The notes beneath the pieces were generated by a model. That model did not search any database. It was given only the letters and a program-made list of their open reading frames with translations, and was not told the origin of the DNA. The position numbers and the translations under genes are program-made. From an uncultured Candidatus Melainabacteria bacterium (GTDB lineage: Bacteria > Cyanobacteriota > Vampirovibrionia > Gastranaerophilales > Gastranaerophilaceae), in NCBI GenBank assembly GCA_949927415.1, contig CATLFB010000005.1, forward strand, positions 1-64,000: a stretch of DNA of 64,000 nucleotides, read 5' to 3'. Below are positions 16,535 through 25,485 of the stretch, piece after piece (position 1 is the stretch's first letter; each line of letters starts with the position of its first letter).

Positions 16535-19273
16535 ATGACAGATACTGCAATAAAAATCGAAGATTTACCAACAGTTTATGACCCGAAATCAACTGAGGAA
16601 AATATTTACAAATTCTGGGAAGAAGGCGAATTTTTCAAGGCAGACGCCAAAAGCCAAAAGCCGCCGTATTCAATCGTAATCCCGCCGCCAAACGTTACAG
16701 GCGTACTTCACATGGGCCATGCTCTCGATGAAACTTTGCAGGATATTCTTGTGCGTTATCACAGAATGGCAGGGTTCGAAACCCTCTGGGTGCCCGGAAC
16801 CGACCATGCAGGTCTTGCAACTCAAAACGTTGTTGAAAAACAGCTTGCAAAAGAAGGCTTGAGCCGCTACGATTTGGGCCGTGAAAAATTCCTCGAAAAA
16901 ACATGGGAATGGACAAACAAACACAAAGGCGCAATCCTCGATCAGTGCAAACGTCTGGGCGCATCTTTCGACCGCTCAAGAGAAAGATTTACTTTTGATG
17001 AAGGCTGTTCCGATGCGGTTAAAGAAGTTTTCGTAAGACTTTACGAGAAAGGCTTGATTTACAAAGGCAAATACATCGTAAACTGGTGCCCTCGCTGCAA
17101 CAGCGCGATTTCTGACGTTGAAACCGAATACGAAACAGAACAGGGTCACATGTGGGAGATTTCTTACCCGCTGAAAGGCGAATCCGGCGCGATTATCGTT
17201 GCAACAACACGTCCTGAAACAATTTTCGGAGACGTTGCAATCGCTGTTCACCCGTCTGATCATAAATATTCAGAACTTATCGGAAAAACAGTTGTAATCC
17301 CGCTTTCAGGCCGCGAAATCCCGATTATTGCAGATGAATACGTTGACAAATCTTTCGGAACGGGTGCAGTTAAAATTACACCGGCTCATGACCCGAATGA
17401 CTACGAAGTCGGCCGGCGCCACAATTTGAAACCTATCTGGGTTATCAACGAAGACGGTTCGATGAAGGCATGCGGAGAAGTTCCGCAGGAACTTCACGGG
17501 CTTGACCGCTATGCGGCGCGCGAAAAAATTATTGGCATGCTTTCTTATAACAACTTCTTGTTAAGAACGCGCGAACATGAGCACAATGTTGGCAAATGCC
17601 AGCGCTGCGGCACAACAATTGAACCGATGCTTTCAGAACAATGGTTTGTAAAAATGGAGCCGCTTGCAAAAGAAGCCATTGCCGCTGTAAAAGACGGCAG
17701 AATAAAATTTGTTCCTGATAGATGGGAAAAGAATTACCTTGGCTGGATGGAAAATATCCGCGACTGGTGTATCTCGCGCCAAATCTGGTGGGGACACCAA
17801 ATTCCGGCATATTACCACAAAACAACCGGCGAAATGGTTGTTGCTAAAGAAAATCCGGATCCCACAAATTATGTACAGGATTCAGACTGCCTTGATACGT
17901 GGTTTTCATCAGGTTTGTGGCCGTTCTCAACCATGGGCTGGCCAAATACCGATTCGGAAGACTTTAAAAAATTCTATCCGACAACAACTCTGGTCACAGG
18001 TTTTGATATCATTTTCTTCTGGGTTGCCAGAATGATTACCATGGGCATGGAATTCACCGGCAAAGCGCCTTTCTCTACAGTTTACATCCACGGGCTTATC
18101 AGGGATGAAAAAGGCCAGAAAATGTCAAAATCTAAAGGCAACACGATTGATCCGGTCAAAATTATCGACAAATACGGCTGTGACGCCTTGAGATTCACAA
18201 TGACATCTCTTTGCACTTACGGCGGTCAGGATATCAAAATGAGCGAAGAACGCTTTGAATACGGCAGAAACTTTGCAAACAAAATCTGGAATGCGTCTAG
18301 ATTCGTTCTGATGAACCTTTCAGGCGTAGACAATAAAGAAATTGATTTTTCAAATCTTACTATCGCCGATAAATGGATTCTTGATAAATTGAACAAAACC
18401 GCAAAAGAAGTTAACGAAAATATTAAAGATTTCAGAATCGGCGAAGTTGCGCATATATTGTACGATTTCTTCTGGAATTCTTACTGCGACTGGTATGTGG
18501 AAATTGCGAAAATTCAATTGTTGGATGCAAGTGAGCAGAGGGCGCAAGGCGACGCGAAGGCGGCGGCTGGAGACCCGTTTAGTGCGAACGCGCAAAGCAG
18601 CGCCAGACGAACTAATACACAGCGCGTATTGAGATACGTTCTTGATATGTCTTTGAGAATGCTTCACCCGATAATGCCGCATATCACAGAACGTGTTTGG
18701 CAGTTGATTCCGTTTGACAGAAGCGCATCCGGCATGCCAAAAGCAATCATTGTTTCTGATTTCCCGCAATTCACCGACAAATTGGACTTCCCTAAAGAAG
18801 CCAAAGAAATGGAACTTGTTTTTGAAACAATCACGTCTTTGAGAAACCTTCGTCAGGGATTTAACATTTCAATGTCAGTGAAATTCGATATCGAAATCCA
18901 TGCAGACAAAGATGAAGAGCCGATTTTCAAGGCAATCGAACCATACATCAAACGTCTTGCGCGTGTTGAAAACATCAGTTACGCATCAGAAAACGCAACC
19001 GTTCCGGAAAAATCCGCAACCGCTGTTGTTTGGGCGTCAAAAATTATCGTTCCTCTCGAAAATCTGATTGATTTTAAAGAAGAAATCGCGCGCCAGCAAA
19101 AGAAATTAGATAAACTTACCGCTGAAAAGAAATCTATGGAAGGCCGCATTAACAATCCGAAGTTTGTTGCAAACGCCCCTCAAGATTTGATTCAGCAGAC
19201 AAAAGACAGAATAGAAGAGATTACCCTTCAGGAGAATACAATAACAGAACTGATTAATTCACTCAAAAACTAA
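16535..19273 (+). CDS. valS: Valyl-tRNA synthetase
   Basis: 912 residues, class I synthetase charging tRNA-Val. HIGH-type motif GVLHMGHALD near residue 55, a CP1 editing domain, KMSKSKGN near residue 530, the anticodon-binding domain, and a C-terminal coiled coil (EEIARQQKKLDKLTAEKKSMEGR) typical of ValRS. Residues about 664-694, between YCDWYVEIAKIQLL and TQRVLRYVLD, are an Ala/Ser/Arg-rich stretch about 20 residues longer than I expect for the family, encoded by conspicuously GC-rich DNA. AAGAAGGATTAAAA precedes the ATG. Confidence 0.96.
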   Translation: MTDTAIKIEDLPTVYDPKSTEENIYKFWEEGEFFKADAKSQKPPYSIVIPPPNVTGVLHMGHALDETLQDILVRYHRMAGFETLWVPGTDHAGLATQNVVEKQLAKEGLSRYDLGREKFLEKTWEWTNKHKGAILDQCKRLGASFDRSRERFTFDEGCSDAVKEVFVRLYEKGLIYKGKYIVNWCPRCNSAISDVETEYETEQGHMWEISYPLKGESGAIIVATTRPETIFGDVAIAVHPSDHKYSELIGKTVVIPLSGREIPIIADEYVDKSFGTGAVKITPAHDPNDYEVGRRHNLKPIWVINEDGSMKACGEVPQELHGLDRYAAREKIIGMLSYNNFLLRTREHEHNVGKCQRCGTTIEPMLSEQWFVKMEPLAKEAIAAVKDGRIKFVPDRWEKNYLGWMENIRDWCISRQIWWGHQIPAYYHKTTGEMVVAKENPDPTNYVQDSDCLDTWFSSGLWPFSTMGWPNTDSEDFKKFYPTTTLVTGFDIIFFWVARMITMGMEFTGKAPFSTVYIHGLIRDEKGQKMSKSKGNTIDPVKIIDKYGCDALRFTMTSLCTYGGQDIKMSEERFEYGRNFANKIWNASRFVLMNLSGVDNKEIDFSNLTIADKWILDKLNKTAKEVNENIKDFRIGEVAHILYDFFWNSYCDWYVEIAKIQLLDASEQRAQGDAKAAAGDPFSANAQSSARRTNTQRVLRYVLDMSLRMLHPIMPHITERVWQLIPFDRSASGMPKAIIVSDFPQFTDKLDFPKEAKEMELVFETITSLRNLRQGFNISMSVKFDIEIHADKDEEPIFKAIEPYIKRLARVENISYASENATVPEKSATAVVWASKIIVPLENLIDFKEEIARQQKKLDKLTAEKKSMEGRINNPKFVANAPQDLIQQTKDRIEEITLQENTITELINSLKN
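18526..18616 (+). other. GC-rich in-frame insertion inside valS
   Basis: About 90 bases encoding ASEQRAQGDAKAAAGDPF and SANAQSSARR, rich in GCG/GGC/CGC codons unlike the rest of valS. It sits in a solvent-type loop of the anticodon-binding domain and keeps the frame. The base composition resembles the intergenic R3 repeat family; a short shared string CCGTTTAG is too little to prove descent. Confidence 0.55.
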
Positions 19274-19353
19274 ATACATACCCGAAAATTTAATAACTAA
19301 AATTTTGTCAATTCGACCTATTTTTAATTTTTGTTAAAGAATATTAAAAAAGA

Positions 19354-19382
19354 TTTACAAATTGACAAAATTTTGTTACAAT
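19354..19382 (+). promoter_or_regulatory. Promoter of rpsA
   Basis: TTTACA (19354-19359), 17-base spacer, TACAAT (19377-19382), 41 bases before the ATG, with TGGAGT as ribosome site. Confidence 0.6.
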
Positions 19383-19423
19383 AAATTTCGTTAATAGTTA
19401 GTGTCGAAGACAATGGAGTAAAG

Positions 19424-20479
19424 ATGGCATCAGGTGAATTAGATTTTGAAGAATTACTAAAGCAATATGACTATAAATTCCAAAAAGGGGATTTAGTAAA
19501 AGGCTTGGTATGCGGCTATGACGGACAGGGCGTAATGGTAGATATAGGGGCAAAAACAATTGCTGTGGTGCCGACTCGCGAAGCCGTTGACAAAGACGAA
19601 AAAGTTGAAACAAAACTTGAAAAAGGCAAGGAATACGAATTCCTTATTATCAGAGAAGAAGATGAAGACGGAAAATTTCTTCTTTCCCGCAAAAAAGTTG
19701 ATTTTGCATACGCATGGAAAGAACTTGAAAAAGCAAAAGCGGCCGATGAGACAATCCTCGGAACAATCGCAGGAATCGTTAAAGGCGGCGTTCTGGTTGA
19801 GATTTCGGGCGTTAGAGGTTTCGTTCCTTCTTCGCAATTGAGAAGCAAAGAAACTGACCTTGAAGTAGGTTCTAAATTGGAATTGAAGATTTTGACGCTG
19901 GACGCTCAGCAAAACAACTTCATTCTTTCCAATAAAAAAGTTTACGAAGACAGCGCTGTTGAAGCACGCAAAAACGTGTTCTCACAGATTGAAGCCGGCC
20001 AAATCGTTAAGGGTGATGTTGTCAGAATTACAGATTTCGGCGCATTTGTTGACCTTGGCGGAATCGATGGCTTGCTGCCGCTTTCACAGCTTTCATGGAG
20101 ATGGATTGACCATCCGACAGACATCCTCAAAGTCGGCGACAAAATTGATGTGGAAGTCATTGCGGTTGACCATGAAAAACAACGTGTTTCTTTGAGTTTG
20201 AAAAACCTCGAGCCGGATCCGTGGCTTGAAGCTGAAAAACAGATTAAAGAAGGCGACAAAGTTGAAGGCACAATCACAAGAATCAAGCATTTCGGCGCGT
20301 TTGTGGAAGTTTTCCCGGGCGTGGAAGCGTTATTGCCGCACAACGAAGTTGTTGAACTTCAAAACCGTAAAGAATGCATTCTTGCCTGCGGCGACAAAAT
20401 CGAAACTTATATTCTTAAATTCAATCCTGCGGACAAGCGTATTGCCTTGACTGTCAGCGAACCGAACGGCGAAGAATAA
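19424..20479 (+). CDS. rpsA: Small ribosomal subunit protein S1
   Basis: 351 residues with four S1 RNA-binding repeats beginning near residues 22, 112, 195 and 280 (GDLVKGLVCGYDGQGVMVDIG, GDVVRITDFGAFVDLG, GDKVEGTITRIKHFGAFVEV). It holds mRNA on the 30S subunit. It is shorter than the six-domain E. coli protein and closer to the short cyanobacterial type, which fits the suspected lineage. A terminator follows. Confidence 0.92.
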   Translation: MASGELDFEELLKQYDYKFQKGDLVKGLVCGYDGQGVMVDIGAKTIAVVPTREAVDKDEKVETKLEKGKEYEFLIIREEDEDGKFLLSRKKVDFAYAWKELEKAKAADETILGTIAGIVKGGVLVEISGVRGFVPSSQLRSKETDLEVGSKLELKILTLDAQQNNFILSNKKVYEDSAVEARKNVFSQIEAGQIVKGDVVRITDFGAFVDLGGIDGLLPLSQLSWRWIDHPTDILKVGDKIDVEVIAVDHEKQRVSLSLKNLEPDPWLEAEKQIKEGDKVEGTITRIKHFGAFVEVFPGVEALLPHNEVVELQNRKECILACGDKIETYILKFNPADKRIALTVSEPNGEE

Positions 20480-20510
20480 AATATTTCTTAAATCCAACAA
20501 CAACAAATTG

Positions 20511-20534
20511 CCGGCGTTCAAGCGCCGGTTTTTT
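20511..20534 (+). terminator. Rho-independent terminator after rpsA
   Basis: CCGGCG-TTCAAG-CGCCGG stem-loop followed by T6. The remaining gap to 20901 (about 365 bases) is AT-rich, with a TATAAT near 20801, and I see no gene in it. Confidence 0.85.
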
Positions 20535-20900
20535 GTTGAAAAAATGAGCCTGAGTTTAATCTTGAGCGATTATGAAGTTTTGTAAATGATATTATGTTGG
20601 TAAGATTTTTTTAATGTAAACAAGTTTTTTGAGTGGTTATAATAAGGTTCTAAGCCGGTAAATTAAAAAACAAAAATTTTGAAAGAATCTATCCGGATAA
20701 TATGTGATTGTTTCCCTCAAATATATGAAATTCTGTCTTTTGTCTCCTCCAAATAGCGGATTTCTGCCGATTTTAGGTGTATATTCTCAAGGATATCCCG
20801 TATAATTATTTTAGATTATATTGACTTTTCTGAAAATATAATTATAAACCGCAATAAAGCAAGGCAGCAAAATCTTTTTACATAAGAAGGAGAGAACTTT

Positions 20901-22469
20901 ATGGGCATGGCAGCATCACAGGCAAGATACTTAGGCTTGACCGCAAGAAAAACAAACGTTGAATACGAAGGACAACAGATTAACCAGGCTCGTACAGCAT
21001 TGGCAAATCAGAGCGCAAATACTTTTAATGATTTGCTTGCGCTTGAAGTTCCTGTGGCTCCGAGTACTCAGGATTATACAACGACGCAGTATTCATATCA
21101 GGACGGAACTGTTTCTGAAACAATTTCGAATATGGAGCCGCTCGCAAATGACCCTGACGGCTACAACTACCTTGTAACCCATTACCACTATGCTGATATC
21201 TACACCGGAATCGAAAATGTTAAACGTAACCCGCAAGTGTACGTCAGCGACAGAATTGAAACAGAAGAAGTTGCCAAAAACAAAGTTCAAACAACAACCG
21301 ACCCTGTGACAGGCGAAGTTACATATACTGTTAACAATCAGGAATGCTCGGCTTATGACGAGACAGATGAGGCGCAAAAAGCGGCTTATGATGAACTTAT
21401 CAACAGCTATGACGCTTTGAAAACCGCAGATCCTGCATCAGTCCTTACTTATACTGATTCAAGCGGAAGAATTCACTTCATGCTTCAGGATGAAGTCGAA
21501 GCCGTTTCAAAAGGCACTGCAGACGCCTCAGACTACTATCTGAAAAGTTCAAAACCCACCCGCGATGTTGTTCCGGCAAACCCGATTGCAAAAACCACAG
21601 ACCCTGCAACCGGTGAATCATCATACACCGTAAACGGATTTACCTGTCAGAAATATGACGAAAACAACGCCGCAATAAAAGCCGCTTATGACAAAGCAGT
21701 TGCGGAAAATCCGGCGCTTGGAAAAATTGATACAAATGATCTGTATACATATATCGACAGCAACAATACAGTTCATTTTATCTCCCAACAAAGTATTGAA
21801 GACGTTACAACAGGTGCGGCTGCGGCTGTGAATTACAACGTAACATCAAACGTTCCGGTTTCAATCGGAAACATTGATATCACAGTTTACAATCCGACAG
21901 ACAAAGAGCAGCTTGCCGCCTATGAACAGATTCTTAAAGACTGGCCAAATTCAACATTCTCAGCATCAGACGGCCCGATTTACACATGGATAAGCAACGG
22001 TCAAAGATACTTTGCCTGCCATGAAGATTTGATGGCCTCATGGGAAAGCGCGCCAAATCCTGAACTTCCGACAGAAAACCAGAACAGTTTGAAATATTAT
22101 GCGGCGCAGGATGTTTCAACAAAAATCGAAGTCACAGAACGCGCACTTGTCGATTTGAACAACGAAGGACGTGCCGAAACAATCAGATACGAAGATTCAT
22201 CGGTCGTCAGAGCGCTGAATTCAGAAACAGTTACTGATGAAGCGGCATACAATGACGCGATGAACCAGTACAATTACGCTCAAACTGTTTATGAAAAGAA
22301 AATTCAGGATATCAACGCTAAAACAAAGAAAATTCAGGAACAGGACAGAACCCTTGAATTGCGCCTGAAACAGCTTGATACAGAACAAGAAGCACTTCAA
22401 ACCGAAATGGAAGCGGTTAAGAAAGTAATTGACAAAAATATTGAATCAACATTCAAAACATTTGAATAA
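20901..22469 (+). CDS. Lineage-type hypothetical with N-terminal MGMAASQAR motif, internal repeats and C-terminal coiled coil
   Basis: 522 residues, no signal peptide. The head MGMAASQARYLGLTARK is helical and resembles the short N-termini of flagellin-like or secreted rod proteins. Residues about 120-390 hold two clear copies and one weak copy of an approximately 90-residue repeat (TTDPVTGEVTYTVNNQEC... and TTDPATGESSYTVNGFTC..., each followed by KAAYD and YTYIDS-like strands). The C-terminal 75 residues form a coiled coil (KIQEQDRTLELRLKQLDTEQ). A strong ribosome site AAGAAGGAGAGAAC precedes it. It is the first of a group of four small genes to 24.2 kb. Function unknown; a surface or secreted structural role is inference. 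Confidence 0.8.
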   Translation: MGMAASQARYLGLTARKTNVEYEGQQINQARTALANQSANTFNDLLALEVPVAPSTQDYTTTQYSYQDGTVSETISNMEPLANDPDGYNYLVTHYHYADIYTGIENVKRNPQVYVSDRIETEEVAKNKVQTTTDPVTGEVTYTVNNQECSAYDETDEAQKAAYDELINSYDALKTADPASVLTYTDSSGRIHFMLQDEVEAVSKGTADASDYYLKSSKPTRDVVPANPIAKTTDPATGESSYTVNGFTCQKYDENNAAIKAAYDKAVAENPALGKIDTNDLYTYIDSNNTVHFISQQSIEDVTTGAAAAVNYNVTSNVPVSIGNIDITVYNPTDKEQLAAYEQILKDWPNSTFSASDGPIYTWISNGQRYFACHEDLMASWESAPNPELPTENQNSLKYYAAQDVSTKIEVTERALVDLNNEGRAETIRYEDSSVVRALNSETVTDEAAYNDAMNQYNYAQTVYEKKIQDINAKTKKIQEQDRTLELRLKQLDTEQEALQTEMEAVKKVIDKNIESTFKTFE

Positions 22470-22540
22470 ATTTTTCTCCTTATCAGGAAAAGAGATTCTA
22501 TGCGCACTAAGATTTGGCGCGAAAACAAAAAGAGGTTAAA

Positions 22541-23362
22541 ATGGCTTACAAAAACGACAGTTATCTGGTAATAGCAAACAAATTCGGCTCAGCGAGCGGA
22601 GATGCAAAAGCGATGTTGTTCGAAACTTATGACAAACTTCGCGACCTTACAGTATCCGGAAGCGGCTCAGGCACAGGCTTTGAAATGACCGGAAGCTTTT
22701 TGTACAGAATGGCAAGCCTTTTAGCGCCATCCTCTTACGCGACAGTATTCGGGGCATCAGAGTCTATGAATATCCCCGGAACCTCTTACGCCTCACAGCT
22801 TACAGGTCGTTCTGCGTATGGTATAGATTCGCTTTATAATTACTCGGGATTTCCGGGCGGCGGCGCGGCTCCTATTGGTTGGGGGCTTGACGGGTTTGCA
22901 ACGGGCGGCGCCTCTTCAATTCTTTCCGGATGGGGAACCGATGCGGGCGTTGCAACAGGATACGCATCCGGTGTCGGCGGAATTGCTGACGTTGCAAGTG
23001 CAGCGGCTTACGGCGTTGGTGCGGCAAACGGATTTGGCATGCTCGGAAGAAACATTGTTCTTCCTGTTGCAGGTATGATTTCCGGATGGGGCGGCATAAT
23101 GCAGGCTGCGGCACCTTACTTGGGTGAATACGGTCTTCCTGCACTTGTTATGGGCAACTTGATGCAGGGTACGACTTCTGCTGCTCTTGCGGCTTATCAA
23201 AATGTCACAGGAAATATTACAGCAAACGCTGATACAATTCTTTCCAACAAAGTCCGAAACATCGAAACTGTATGCAAAATGCTTGATACTCAGGGAGATG
23301 TTGTGAAGAAAATGCTTAAAGAATCAATTGACGGCGATTCTAAAGCTATTCAGAACCTCTAG
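22541..23362 (+). CDS. Gly/Ala-rich hypothetical protein
   Basis: 273 residues from the ATG at 22541, chosen for AGAGGTTAAA before it. After a helical head (MAYKNDSYLVIANKFGS) the middle is Gly/Ala/Ser-rich with hydrophobic stretches (GFATGGASSILSGWGTDAG, NIVLPVAGMISGWGGIM). It ends in an amphipathic helix (KVRNIETVCKMLDTQGDVVKKM). It follows the MGMAASQAR gene by 71 bases in the same direction, so the two are probably co-transcribed. No family recognised. The composition suits an effector or a membrane-inserting component. Confidence 0.7.
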   Translation: MAYKNDSYLVIANKFGSASGDAKAMLFETYDKLRDLTVSGSGSGTGFEMTGSFLYRMASLLAPSSYATVFGASESMNIPGTSYASQLTGRSAYGIDSLYNYSGFPGGGAAPIGWGLDGFATGGASSILSGWGTDAGVATGYASGVGGIADVASAAAYGVGAANGFGMLGRNIVLPVAGMISGWGGIMQAAAPYLGEYGLPALVMGNLMQGTTSAALAAYQNVTGNITANADTILSNKVRNIETVCKMLDTQGDVVKKMLKESIDGDSKAIQNL

Positions 23363-23623
23363 TTTTGGCTTTGGCGGCATAATGTGCTTTTGTGAAAATA
23401 AAATGCAAACAATCAGGCATTGTTGTTGGGCCGGAACCTTTACTTTATCTGGCTGAATGGTTTTTCAGGACAAAAATTTTTAGGTGCCTGAGTTAATTTA
23501 TGTGCCATAATTAAAAATTCCCTCAAAAGAAAGAATACATTCAAAGGTATAAGAAATTCATTAAACCGCAATGTTTTTAATTGTAAAAAGACGCGTAAAA
23601 TCCTTTTATCCGGCACAAACTAA

Positions 23624-23950
23624 TTAGTTATAAGAGAATGCTCGTCCGATATTTTGGTTTAATCTTGAACGGCAGGATTCAAGTTCGGTTGATACCATTT
23701 GCAGTCTTGCCTGATATTGAATCATTTGCTGCTCTAATTTTTGCTCTAAAACTTTCAGCTTTGCCTGCCGCTGGTTAAGCTGTTTAACAACCGGAGAATC
23801 CGGTGAATAATCGGTGCCGACCTGCATCAAATCGCTTGCAGATTGGGAAAGCCCCATTCTGGCCTGTGTCACAAGCTGAATTTTGTATTCCAAATCCAGT
23901 TTGAGATTGTTCAGGTACTGCATTCTTATTGAATCTGTAATGACACCCAT
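23624..23950 (-). CDS. Small coiled-coil hypothetical protein
   Basis: 108 residues, almost wholly helical: MGVITDSIRMQYLNNLKLDLEYKIQLV, then heptads through LKVLEQKLEQQMIQYQARLQ. AAGGAATGG precedes the ATG. It is second in a two-gene unit with the 90-residue gene upstream (11-base gap). The head-plus-coil design resembles that of the 20.9-kb protein. Possible filament or needle subunit; unproven. Confidence 0.7.
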   Translation of the reverse strand: MGVITDSIRMQYLNNLKLDLEYKIQLVTQARMGLSQSASDLMQVGTDYSPDSPVVKQLNQRQAKLKVLEQKLEQQMIQYQARLQMVSTELESCRSRLNQNIGRAFSYN

Positions 23951-23961
23951 TTTTCCATTCC

Positions 23962-24234
23962 TTATCTGGTTTCGTTAAGATTGTTTCCCTTTAAAAATGT
24001 ATGTTGATTGTTTTCCGCAATCAATTGTTCCATCTTTCTGAACTGGTGCATATGATAATTCAATCTGTACTGTGCCATTTTCCGCTTTTTGTTCATTGTA
24101 AGAAAGTCGCGAAGGCCGTCCATGAATGAATCCGCAAATGCTTTTAAGGGATTCTTTCTTATGAGGAAATTTTTTGAATATATTGCAAAATCCAAAAATC
24201 GCTTTATATTCATCTCTAAAGTATCACGAAGCAT
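23962..24234 (-). CDS. Small basic hypothetical protein
   Basis: 90 residues with basic helices (FLTMNKKRKMAQYRLNYHMHQFRKMEQLI). The AAAGGAACTAT ribosome site supports the ATG at 24234. First gene of the minus-strand pair. No family recognised. The 294-base gap up to 24538 holds no other gene that I can see. Confidence 0.6.
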   Translation of the reverse strand: MLRDTLEMNIKRFLDFAIYSKNFLIRKNPLKAFADSFMDGLRDFLTMNKKRKMAQYRLNYHMHQFRKMEQLIAENNQHTFLKGNNLNETR

Positions 24235-24537
24235 ATAGTTCCTTTACACTTTAGACCTACAACTATATAAAAACATTTGAAACCTAAGAATTGACATGGT
24301 TTTCAGGATTTCTTAACATGTCTTAATGTTGTAAGCCGTTGAGGGTCATTACAAATTACTTATCGGCAAAGGGAAGTGAAAACTTTAGAAATATTTAAGA
24401 AAGTTTACATTTTTGAAGTGAATGTTGAAGAACTTATTTAATTCACTAATTCGGGTTGATTTTTGTGATATTAAAGGTAAAATATTTTTGTAAGAATTGA
24501 GTACTTGAACGCAATATAAGAAAGAAGGGTGTTTAGA

Positions 24538-25428
24538 GTGAAACTTTTCACAAAGGAGAAAGCAGGAAGCAGAAGGATTATCAAAATCTGCGGATTGAAA
24601 TTTGAATACAACAGGGCGCAAAAATATGATTACAAGCCGGTAACTGAAAGCGGATTAACTGATAACCCAAGAGAAAAAAAGCTGATTATTTCGCTAACCT
24701 CATTTCCTGACAGAATCCCGACACTTCATATTTGTCTGGCGTCAATTATGCAGCAAACTCTAAAACCGGACTTGATTCTTCTGTGGCTTGCAAGAGAACA
24801 ATTCCCGAACGGCGAGGCGGATTTGCCGGAAGAGATTTTGAAACTGAAAAATTTCGGACTCACGATTCGGTGGTGCCATAACATACGTTCTTACAAAAAA
24901 CTTATTCCAGCCTTGCGTGAATTTCCTGAAGATATAATTGTAACTTGCGACGACGATATATTTTACCACAGAGAATGGCTTGAAAGGCTTTACAAATCAT
25001 ATCTGGAAAACCCCGGTTTTGTACACTGCCACAGGGCAAACAAATTAAAAATCAAAGACAATAAATTTAAGTTTAAATACGAAAAAAATTACAATCATCC
25101 TTCATACGCGCACAAACTAACCGGAGGCGGAGGAGTGCTTTACCCGCCGCATGCGCTGTATAAAGATATAACTGATGAGAAATTATTCATGGAGTTAGCG
25201 CCGACAAATGATGACGTGTGGTTCTGGATTATGTCAGTGCTGAACGACACGCGAACAATAGTTGTCAAAAACAGTATTAAGCGTCCGATTATTATTGAAG
25301 AAACCTTCAGCGGGCCATGTTTGTGCGAAATAAACAACCATGGCGAAAAACTGCATGACATCCAGCTTGAAAATGTTTTAAAATACTATGAAGGTGTTCG
25401 CGAAAAAATTCTTGCGGATATGAAATAA
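24538..25428 (+). CDS. Glycosyltransferase, GT-A like
   Basis: 296 residues. The core KLIISLTSFPDRIPTLHICLASIMQQTLKPDLILLWL is a nucleotide-sugar-binding beta-alpha start. CDDDIFYH supplies the metal-binding DDD, as in GT-A enzymes. A GGGGVLYPPHAL acceptor-loop motif and NDDVWFW follow, as in families acting on cell-surface glycans. The GTG at 24538 is chosen because GAAGGG lies 8 bases upstream; a GTG at 24529 would overlap that site. It stands alone, so the acceptor is unknown. Confidence 0.8.
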   Translation: MKLFTKEKAGSRRIIKICGLKFEYNRAQKYDYKPVTESGLTDNPREKKLIISLTSFPDRIPTLHICLASIMQQTLKPDLILLWLAREQFPNGEADLPEEILKLKNFGLTIRWCHNIRSYKKLIPALREFPEDIIVTCDDDIFYHREWLERLYKSYLENPGFVHCHRANKLKIKDNKFKFKYEKNYNHPSYAHKLTGGGGVLYPPHALYKDITDEKLFMELAPTNDDVWFWIMSVLNDTRTIVVKNSIKRPIIIEETFSGPCLCEINNHGEKLHDIQLENVLKYYEGVREKILADMK

Positions 25429-25485
25429 CCTGACTCATATCCTGAATATTAGTTTTGAAAAACAATAACGACTTACATTTGCCTT

